Positions 58,219 through 64,000 of a DNA stretch of 64,000 bases are shown in pieces; the stretch's first letter is position 1, and each line of letters starts with the position of its first letter. This stretch comes from Rhodothermales bacterium. GTDB taxonomy: Bacteria > Bacteroidota > Rhodothermia > Rhodothermales > JAHQVL01. The notes beneath the pieces are model-generated. The model searched no databases, was not told where the DNA came from, and saw only the letters and a list, made by a program, of their open reading frames with translations. Location of the stretch: positions 1 to 64,000 of the forward strand of contig JAWKNW010000005.1 in NCBI GenBank assembly GCA_041391505.1, written 5' to 3'. Position numbers and translations under genes: made by a program.

Positions 58219-59523
58219 GTGCGTATTGGCTTCCCGGTCGTCCGGGAAGCGCTCGGCCTTCGGATCCCATTTCAGGTCGCGACCCAGCTTCATCGCGATG
58301 TTGCCCAGGTGCGCGATCGTGATGGATCGATGGGCCGTCTCGATCGGCGCGACGGTCTGCTCGCGGGAGATCACGCAATCGATGAAGTTGCGCGCGTGGT
58401 TCTCGCTCTTGTAGAGCTGTACGTCGCCGGGTGCGATCGCTGATTCGAGGAGCGCCGGGTCCGAGGCTTCCCAGGCGCCGCGCGTCACCCAGATCCATCC
58501 CTCCGTTCCCTGGAAACGAACGCCCATCCGGTTTTCGTCGGAAATGATGAGCTTGACGCCGTTTTCGTAGAGGCACTCGAAGTAGTAGTGGATGGCGGTG
58601 TTCCAGGGCGATTCCGTCGAATAGACCGCGCGCGCGTTGCGGACTTCGACGGGACCGGTGTTTTCGGTATCCATGCCCCACTGTGCGATGTCGGGATGGT
58701 GACCGCCCCAGTCGGTGACCTGGCCGCCGGAATAGTCGAAGATCCAGCGGAAATTGACGTGGCAGCGGGCGGGGCTGTACGGCGCCTCGGGCGCCGGCCC
58801 GAGCCAGAAGTCGTAGTTGAACCCGTCGGGCACGGGCTCCGCCGCCTTGCGGTGGCCGCTGCGGCCGAAGTCGGGCGTGCCGCTCGGCTGGCCGACGCGG
58901 ACGGTGTGGAGTTTCCCGATGCGTCCGCTGCGCACGAGTTCGCAGGTGCGGCGGAAGCGGTAGTCCGACCGCTGCTGACTGCCGGTCTGGAAAATGCGGT
59001 TGTTGGCGCGGATCGCGTCGCTCATGACGCGGCCGTCGTGGATGGTGAGGCTGAGGGGTTTTTCGCCGTAGATATCCTTGCCGGCTTTTGCGCCCATCAC
59101 GACGGGGAGCGCGTGCCAGTGATCGGGCAGGGCGGTGAGGAGGGTGTCGATATCGTCCCGCGCGATCACCTCGCGAAAGTCCTCGTACGCATCGCAGCCG
59201 GCGTATTTTCCGGATTCGGTCCCGTTGGCGTAGTGCCAGTTGATGTATTCCCGCGCCGGCTCGCGGCCCGCGATCTTGCCGTCCCAGTAGCCGGCGCTCT
59301 GGCGGTTGACGTCACACGCCGCGATCACCTGGACGCGTTCGTCCGCCAGGAAGTTGTTGATGTCGTTCATGCCCTGGTTGCCGCAGCCGATGAGGGCCAT
59401 GGTGATGCGGTCGCTCGGCGCCGGCCGGCCGGCGCGGCCGAGGGCCGATGCAGGGATGATGGAAGGCAGCGCAAGCGCGCCGGCGGAAAGCTTGATGAAC
59501 TGGCGTCGGTCGAGGCGGCTCAT
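58177..59523 (-). CDS. Gfo/Idh/MocA oxidoreductase with Tat-type signal
   Basis: 448-residue NAD(P)-dependent sugar oxidoreductase. The leader MSRLDRRQFIKLSAGALALP has a twin-arginine motif (RRQFIK), so folded export with cofactor is likely. The Rossmann motif is ALIGCGNQGMND, followed by ALPDHWHALPVVMGAKAGKDIYGEKPLSL with the family EKP. The C-terminal domain includes VTDWGGHHPDIAQWGMD. ATG 59523 is chosen. Divergent from another family member 347 bp away and convergent with the beta-helix gene. Substrate unknown. Confidence 0.9.
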   Translation of the reverse strand: MSRLDRRQFIKLSAGALALPSIIPASALGRAGRPAPSDRITMALIGCGNQGMNDINNFLADERVQVIAACDVNRQSAGYWDGKIAGREPAREYINWHYANGTESGKYAGCDAYEDFREVIARDDIDTLLTALPDHWHALPVVMGAKAGKDIYGEKPLSLTIHDGRVMSDAIRANNRIFQTGSQQRSDYRFRRTCELVRSGRIGKLHTVRVGQPSGTPDFGRSGHRKAAEPVPDGFNYDFWLGPAPEAPYSPARCHVNFRWIFDYSGGQVTDWGGHHPDIAQWGMDTENTGPVEVRNARAVYSTESPWNTAIHYYFECLYENGVKLIISDENRMGVRFQGTEGWIWVTRGAWEASDPALLESAIAPGDVQLYKSENHARNFIDCVISREQTVAPIETAHRSITIAHLGNIAMKLGRDLKWDPKAERFPDDREANTHLSRPYRAPWKLEG

Positions 59524-59571
59524 GGCGGCATGGAGTCGGTGAAGAGGGTAGTTGATGGATGATAGGAGGAG

Positions 59572-59606
59572 AATCGCAAAATGCAAATCGCAAATCGCAG
59601 ATCGAA
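59572..59606. repeat. Tandem heptamers, AATCGCA family, second site
   Basis: AATCGCA, AAATGCA, AATCGCA, AATCGCA, GATCGAA in register. The unit is the same as at 21625-21680, 38 kb away, now in front of a minus-strand gene. Confidence 0.8.
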
Positions 59607-59685
59607 GGGTTTTCGGCGACGCATAGGGGCCATTTTCTGACGTACACAGGGCCATCGCATGCCCTTCAAACGTGAGCATCTCCCG

Positions 59686-59707
59686 GTATGGGAGTATGGG
59701 GTATGGG
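59686..59707. repeat. GTATGGG direct repeats
   Basis: GTATGGG occurs at 59686-59692, 59694-59700 and 59701-59707, another 7-bp unit with spacings of 8 and 7. It lies between the two divergent oxidoreductase genes. Confidence 0.6.
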
Positions 59708-59870
59708 AGGTTTTGCGGTAAAAAAATGCCCCCATGCACCCAAACTCCCGTACGCTTTTCGCTGCCACGGCGAGAATGCGGTTGCCCTGCTGACGCACGC
59801 AAGCCATTTGCATTTTGCCATCCCCACTCCTTTCTTGTCTTTCCTCTTCCCTCGACAGACCGCAACCAAC

Positions 59871-61253
59871 ATGGACGCATCACGGCGAACTACGATCAAG
59901 AAGCTGGCGGCCGGCGCGGCCGGCATCACGCTCGGCAGCGTGGGCATGACGGCGAAAAGCTACGCAAACATTCTGGGCGCGAACGACCGCGTCAACATGG
60001 CCACCATCGGGGTGCGCGGTCAGGGCTTCGGGCACCTGCGCCGCTGGGCCGGCATGGCGAAAGAAAACAACGTCATGCTGCGCACGATCTGCGACGTCGA
60101 CGAAAGCCTCTATGCGGAGCGCGTGGATGAGGTGACGAAACTGCAGGGCGAGGCGCCGAAGACGGCGTACGACATGCGCAAGGTGTTCGATGACAGGGAT
60201 ATCGACGCGGTCTCGATCGCCACGCCGAACCACTGGCACGCGCTGGCGACGATCTGGGCCGTCCAGGCCGGCAAACACGTCTATGTCGAAAAGCCGTGCT
60301 CCCACAACATTTTCGAAGGCCGCAAGATGGTCGAGGCCGCGCGGAAATACGACCGCATCGTGCAGGTCGGCTTCCAGAACCGCTCGATCACCAGCGTCCG
60401 CCGGGCCATGCAGATGCTGCACGAGGGCGTCATCGGCGAGGTCTACATGTCCCGCGGGCTGTGTTTCAAGCCGCGCGACTCCTTCGGCATCGCGATGGAC
60501 AGCGAGCCGCCCGCCGGACTTCACTACGACCTCTGGCTCGGGCCGGCGGCGTGGCGCCCCTACAACGAATTGAAGGGGCATTACAACTGGCACTGGCACT
60601 GGGATACCGGCAACGGCGACATCGGCAACCAGGGGCCGCACCAGTTCGACATCGCGCGATGGGGCCTCGGCAAAGACGAACATCCCGTCCGCGTCCAGTC
60701 CATGGGCGGCTACTTCAAGTTCAAGTCGACCGAATGCTCCCAGGAGACGGCCAACACGCAGACGGCCACGTTCGAATATGCCGACGGCAAGCTGCTCCAG
60801 TTCGAGACCCGCGGCCTCTACACCGGCGGCGAGGACAGCCTGGGCGTAAAGATCGGCAACACCTTTTACGGCACCGAAGGCTGGATGGAGCTCGACGGCA
60901 GCACCTGGAAAACGTATCTCGGCCGTAAGGGCGAGCCGGGGCCGAAGTCGGACGACTTCAAGGACGGCGACGCCGGCGGGCCGGCGCTGGGCTACCTCGC
61001 GGCGCCGGGCGGCGGCGGGCATTACAACAACTTCATCGCCGCCGTGCGTTCGGGCAACCGCAGCGACCTGACCTGCGACATCGAAACGGGCTTCTACTCG
61101 ACCTGCCTGCCGCTCCTCGCGAACATCTCGTACCGGCTCCGCCGCGAACTCCAGTTCCACGGGCCCCTCGAGTGCTTCGTCGACGACACCCAGGCCGACG
61201 CCATGCTCACCCGGAATTACCGCGAGCCGTACGTGGTGCCGACGGCGGTGTGA
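59871..61253 (+). CDS. Gfo/Idh/MocA oxidoreductase, exported
   Basis: 460-residue family member related to the divergent gene. The leader MDASRRTTIKKLAAGAAGITLGS has RRTTIKK, a weaker Tat-like motif. The Rossmann part (MATIGVRGQGFGHLRR) is followed by IATPNHWHALATIWAVQAGKHVYVEKPCSHN and the C-terminal domain with GNGDIGNQGPHQFDIARWGLG and EYADGKLLQFETRGL. ATG 59871 is chosen. Likely oxidises or reduces a sugar acid or glycoside from polysaccharide breakdown; substrate not readable. Confidence 0.9.
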   Translation: MDASRRTTIKKLAAGAAGITLGSVGMTAKSYANILGANDRVNMATIGVRGQGFGHLRRWAGMAKENNVMLRTICDVDESLYAERVDEVTKLQGEAPKTAYDMRKVFDDRDIDAVSIATPNHWHALATIWAVQAGKHVYVEKPCSHNIFEGRKMVEAARKYDRIVQVGFQNRSITSVRRAMQMLHEGVIGEVYMSRGLCFKPRDSFGIAMDSEPPAGLHYDLWLGPAAWRPYNELKGHYNWHWHWDTGNGDIGNQGPHQFDIARWGLGKDEHPVRVQSMGGYFKFKSTECSQETANTQTATFEYADGKLLQFETRGLYTGGEDSLGVKIGNTFYGTEGWMELDGSTWKTYLGRKGEPGPKSDDFKDGDAGGPALGYLAAPGGGGHYNNFIAAVRSGNRSDLTCDIETGFYSTCLPLLANISYRLRRELQFHGPLECFVDDTQADAMLTRNYREPYVVPTAV

Positions 61254-61278
61254 GGCGGCGCGTCAAAATGTTCATGCT

Positions 61279-61308
61279 CGACCCCGGACGCAGCGGCGCC
61301 CGGGGTCG
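61279..61308. terminator. Hairpin between convergent oxidoreductase and DoxX-like genes
   Basis: CGACCCCGG (61279-61287) pairs with CCGGGGTCG (61300-61308), 9 bp stem, in the 73-bp gap between two convergent stop codons. It can serve as a bidirectional terminator; no U-run is obvious. Confidence 0.5.
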
Positions 61309-61326
61309 ATGCGTTTCAGGGGCCGC

Positions 61327-61731
61327 TCACGCCGACTTCAGGGCAAGCAGCGTCCGCACGCGGCGGTCCGCCAGATACAGCGCGGCCCAGACGATGAGGC
61401 CCATGTAAACAGGAAACAGCGTGTGCGAGAACAGCGGGTTGCCCGCGCGCAGCTGGATGGCCACGGCGCCGCCGAGGTAGCCGGTCAGCAGCACGGCGCC
61501 GATCAGCGCGGTGCGTGGAATGGCGTACAGGATGCTGCAGACCAGGAGCAGCGCGCCGACGCCGGCGATCGCCGACTCCGGAAAAACGAGCTGCCGGTTG
61601 GCTTCGATCACCGGTTCGATCATCAGCAGCTTGGCGATGCCGTCGAAGGCGAAAAAGAGCAGCGCGAGGCCCTGCAGGATGCGGCCAGTGATGCGCTGCG
61701 CGCGCGAAGGGGAGCGCGAGGTTGGTTGCAT
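61327..61731 (-). CDS. DoxX-like small membrane protein
   Basis: 134-residue protein with four transmembrane helices (ILQGLALLFFAFDGIAKLL; AIAGVGALLLVCSILYAIP; TALIGAVLLTGYLGGAVAI; TLFPVYMGLIVWAALYLAD). The FDGIAKL, YAIPRTALIGAVLLTGYLGGA and FPVYMG motifs match DoxX/DoxD-like (DUF4267-type) proteins, whose role is undefined. ATG 61731 is chosen over 61764. Confidence 0.8.
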   Translation of the reverse strand: MQPTSRSPSRAQRITGRILQGLALLFFAFDGIAKLLMIEPVIEANRQLVFPESAIAGVGALLLVCSILYAIPRTALIGAVLLTGYLGGAVAIQLRAGNPLFSHTLFPVYMGLIVWAALYLADRRVRTLLALKSA

Positions 61732-61824
61732 AGTCGTGCGTGTCTGGGAGGATGGACGATCCACCCAAACCTAGCACCTGCCGATGACAACGCCATGTCA
61801 GGCCGGCGCCGGCGGGCAAAAAAA

Positions 61825-63105
61825 TCAGGCGACCGTATCGGCGTGTTTGGTCTGCATCGCCGAGTGGAACAGGCTGAGGGTCCGCTTGGCGATGCCGGTC
61901 CACCCGAAGTTCTGTCGGGCGAAGCGGGCGCCTTCCACCGAAAGCCGGTGCGCCAGCTTCGGGTGCAGCAGCGGGAGGGCGAGCATGGTGCCGTATTCGA
62001 TGGGGCGGTTCGGATCCGCGTAGAGCGCGTGGAGCCCGAACTGGATCAGCTCGAACAGCCCGCCGTGCACCGTGATGACCGACGGCGTCCCGCAGGCCAT
62101 CGCCTCGATGGCCACCATGCCGAACGGCTCGTAACGGGACGGCAGCGAAAACACGCCGGCGGCGCGGAAGTAGTTCGCCAGATCCTCATCCGCGATGTAT
62201 TTCGGCCAGATGATGCGGTCGGCGATGCCGAGCGCCTCGGCCTGCTGGAGCAGCGGGGCGATGCCGGCTTCGTCCTGCTCCGAATCGTCGCTCCCGATGG
62301 CGGCGACCAGGCGCGCGTCGGGCACCAGATCGAACAGGGTGGGCAGGGCGTCGATGAGCAGGTCGTAGCCTTTGTTGTGGGCCATCCGGCCCAGGGCGAG
62401 CACGTCGTGCGGGTGCAGGTCGTACCGGGCGCGCAGCGCGCTGAGATCCGCCTGCCGGACGGGCGAAAAACGATCTTCATCCATGCCCGGAGGGACCGTC
62501 GTGATGCGGTGCTCCATCAGATCGTACTGCTCCCGCAGCAGCTCGGCCTGCTGCACGGTCGTCGCGATCACATGGTCGCATTGCTGGTAGGTGAGGAATT
62601 CCTTCCGGATCCGTTCCTCGAACCGGTACTTCTCCATTTCCGCCGCCGTCATCCCCTCACCCATGTTGCGCTGTTTCCACCAGCCGAGTGAATGCGGGGT
62701 GTGGATATGGGGGATCTCCAGCTCTTCGGCGATCTTCTGCCCGGCCCAGCCGGCGTCCCAGTAGTGCGAATAGACGCAGTCGTACTGCAGCCCGCGTTCG
62801 CGGATCACGGAGAGGGTGTTGGTGACGAAATTCCCGAGGTGATCGTGCATGTTTTCCTTCGGGATGAAATCCGATCCGCCGAAGGGTACGCGCCAGACGC
62901 GCAGGTTGCGGTTGATCTCGTCGATCTCGGGCTGATCCTCGAACTGCCGGGTAAGGATGTCGACGCGCCGGCCGAGCCGGCTGAAGCGTTTGGCCATCTC
63001 GATCACGAAAACGACCTGGCCGCCGGTGTCGGGTTTTCCCAGTTCGGGTTCGGCCGCCACATAGCCGTGCACGGAGATGACGAGGATGTTGTTGATGATG
63101 GTCAT
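61825..63105 (-). CDS. GT4 glycosyltransferase, sucrose-phosphate-synthase-like
   Basis: 426-residue retaining GT-B glycosyltransferase. The N-terminal domain has HGYVAAEPELGKPDTGGQVVFVIEMAKRF, the SPS-type GGQ loop, and PHIHTPHSLGWWK. The C-terminal domain has GRMAHNKGYDLLIDALP, RIIWPKYIADEDLANYFRAA and SRYEPFGMVAIEAMACGTPSV (the E-x7-E motif). These fit sucrose-phosphate or mannosylfructose-phosphate synthases, or glucosylglycerate-type enzymes. ATG 63105 (MTIINNILVISVHG) is the clear start. It follows the (alpha/alpha)6 glycosidase gene by 29 bp, which suggests linked sugar metabolism. Confidence 0.85.
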   Translation of the reverse strand: MTIINNILVISVHGYVAAEPELGKPDTGGQVVFVIEMAKRFSRLGRRVDILTRQFEDQPEIDEINRNLRVWRVPFGGSDFIPKENMHDHLGNFVTNTLSVIRERGLQYDCVYSHYWDAGWAGQKIAEELEIPHIHTPHSLGWWKQRNMGEGMTAAEMEKYRFEERIRKEFLTYQQCDHVIATTVQQAELLREQYDLMEHRITTVPPGMDEDRFSPVRQADLSALRARYDLHPHDVLALGRMAHNKGYDLLIDALPTLFDLVPDARLVAAIGSDDSEQDEAGIAPLLQQAEALGIADRIIWPKYIADEDLANYFRAAGVFSLPSRYEPFGMVAIEAMACGTPSVITVHGGLFELIQFGLHALYADPNRPIEYGTMLALPLLHPKLAHRLSVEGARFARQNFGWTGIAKRTLSLFHSAMQTKHADTVA

Positions 63106-63134
63106 GATGGATCGGGGTTGCGGGGCTGCGGGGG

Positions 63135-64000
63135 TTACGCCGCGACGATGTGGAGGTCGTGGCAGGCCCGGATGAACTCGGATGCGGACCAGGCCTGGAA
63201 GGCTTTGCCCATGGGCCGGCCCGTGCGGCCGTGCGCCCATTCGTTGAATTCCCAGGCGTGGGCGGTTCCTTTTTCGTTCAGCTCCGTCAGGCGATGCAGC
63301 TCGTGCAGCGCCAGCTCGCGAAGACCGAGCTTGTTGATATAACGCACCCAGTGGCCGCCCACGAACGGCCAGATGCCCCCGTTATGATAATGGTGAGGCA
63401 GGTTGAGGAGGTTGACGGCGTAATAGGGCCGCCAGTCGGGGTCGCCGCCCTGGACGGCGGGATAGAGGTTGGTGATCGGGTATGGATCGTTCACGCCGGC
63501 GCCCCACATGAAATTGAACGTCTGCGCCGCGCGCCGCGAATCCACGACATCGTACAGAAAGGCGAGGATATTGCCAAAGGTGTCGCACCGCCAGCTGAAG
63601 TTGAAGGGGGTGATCTCGGCGAGCAGGTACCGCACGTCGCCGATGGAATACTGGCGCTCGGCGAAGGTGATGCCGGCCGTCGGCGGCTGCTGCGTGCTCG
63701 GCCAGAAATTGAGCAGGATCTCGCGCTTGATGATGCGCGCCCAGCGGAGGTAGTCGCCGGCCTTCTCCTCGTGGCCGAGCATCTGGAGGAGCCGGCCGAA
63801 ACAGACGGTGCAGCGGTACCACAGCACCTCGTCGTAGAGGACGTTGTAGCTCCGGCCGAAAAGGTCGGTCCAGTCGCCGGCTTCCGGGATTTCGAGCAGC
63901 GCGTCGTTGTTGCTGTCATGCGCGCTGAGCCAGTCCATCGCGAGCTGCAATTGCGGATAGTGCTCGCGGAGGAATTCGTAGTCGTGCGTCTGGGCGACGT
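63135..64000 (-). CDS. (alpha/alpha)6-barrel glycosidase, GH100/amylo-1,6-glucosidase-like, 5' end cut off
   Basis: C-terminal part (287 residues, reading frame continues off the window at 63998) of a large glycosidase. Conserved runs: GDWTDLFGRSYNVLYDEVLWYR, ITPFNFSWRCDTFGNILAFL, NLYPAVQGGDPDWRP, and HYHNGGIWPFVGGHWVRY. The YHNGGxWP and LYPAxxGxxxxWR pattern resembles GH100 neutral invertases; amylo-alpha-1,6-glucosidases are the other close option. With the sucrose-synthase-like gene downstream, a sucrose or glucan role is plausible. Start and family need the missing N-terminus. Confidence 0.65.
   Translation of the reverse strand, partial: VAQTHDYEFLREHYPQLQLAMDWLSAHDSNNDALLEIPEAGDWTDLFGRSYNVLYDEVLWYRCTVCFGRLLQMLGHEEKAGDYLRWARIIKREILLNFWPSTQQPPTAGITFAERQYSIGDVRYLLAEITPFNFSWRCDTFGNILAFLYDVVDSRRAAQTFNFMWGAGVNDPYPITNLYPAVQGGDPDWRPYYAVNLLNLPHHYHNGGIWPFVGGHWVRYINKLGLRELALHELHRLTELNEKGTAHAWEFNEWAHGRTGRPMGKAFQAWSASEFIRACHDLHIVAA

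Larger units (their letters stand above)
59524..59870. promoter_or_regulatory. 347-bp divergent gap between two Gfo/Idh genes
   Basis: No gene is supported here. It contains two heptamer-repeat patches (59572-59606, 59686-59707) and, near 59820-59860, a pyrimidine-rich stretch (CTTTCTTGTCTTTCCTCTTCC) before ATG 59871. Promoters for both oxidoreductase genes must lie here, but I cannot place them. Confidence 0.4.

Noticed and set aside
59672..60130. 152-codon frame across the gap into the second Gfo/Idh gene
   Set aside because: It overlaps the true oxidoreductase in another frame and translates repeat DNA; no homology features.
1..64000. tRNA, rRNA, transposase or phage genes
   Set aside because: I saw no cloverleaf-like sequence with conserved TTCGA arm in the gaps, no rRNA-like stretch and no integrase/transposase motif; a tRNA scan would settle it.

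Overview
The window is about 64 kb of high-GC bacterial chromosome. It most likely comes from the Rhodothermota/Bacteroidota side (a Rhodothermales-like, probably marine heterotroph). The reasons are a TonB-dependent receptor with a carboxypeptidase-like N-terminal domain, PorV/PorQ-type outer-membrane barrels, secreted proteins ending in type IX secretion (T9SS) sorting domains (one with a QNYPNPF start), many lipoproteins, sulfatases, and the near absence of strong Shine-Dalgarno sites. The lineage is inferred from gene families only. I saw no rRNA, tRNA, CRISPR array, transposase or phage gene.

Layout. 0.3-7 kb: TonB-dependent receptor, T9SS-sorted secreted protein and PorV-like barrel. 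7-12 kb: two tandem FG-GAP/ASPIC-UnbV (CRTAC1-type) lipoproteins and a TPR lipoprotein. 12-19 kb: two divergent sulfatases and a sortilin/BNR-type beta-propeller protein. 19-23 kb: a malate/lactate-type dehydrogenase coupled to L-2-hydroxyglutarate oxidase, QueE, and YjbQ. 23-27 kb: a Rab/Ras-like small GTPase and a soluble histidine kinase, divergent from a one-pass OmpA-domain protein. 27-36 kb: GlgB and GlgX (divergent), then a minus-strand run of MalQ, DinB-like, esterase-SMP30 fusion and GIY-YIG proteins. 36-42.6 kb: a large T9SS-sorted beta-propeller protein, a YaaW-like protein, a bacterial-PH-domain pair (YdbS/YdbT type) and an SDR protein. 42.7-45.7 kb: EgtB, EgtD (ergothioneine) and inorganic pyrophosphatase. 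45.9-50.3 kb: a two-gene lipoprotein plus beta-barrel cassette present twice in tandem. 50.4-55.5 kb: a sodium:solute symporter with a small partner, SPOR lipoprotein, CYTH protein, M23 lipoprotein, membrane-bound AraC regulator and a tiny membrane protein. 55.7-61.3 kb: a modular beta-helix protein with dockerin and two divergent secreted Gfo/Idh/MocA oxidoreductases. 61.3-64 kb: DoxX-like protein, sucrose-phosphate-synthase-like glycosyltransferase and an (alpha/alpha)6 glycosidase cut by the window end.

How it fits together. The organism appears to take up and degrade external sulfated or acidic polysaccharide (receptor, sulfatases, beta-helix protein, Gfo/Idh enzymes) and to store and remobilise alpha-glucan (GlgB, GlgX, MalQ; perhaps sucrose-type sugars). 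It protects itself with ergothioneine. Two parts look under-described. One is the GTPase-kinase-OmpA module, whose transmembrane protein may carry a longin/roadblock-like cytosolic domain. The other is the duplicated lipoprotein/barrel cassette with conserved cysteines.

A further theme is non-coding. Several intergenic gaps are built of degenerate 7-bp tandem repeats (AATCGCA type and AAGGTTC type), the latter often as two opposed arms, recalling the heptameric STRR repeats of cyanobacteria.
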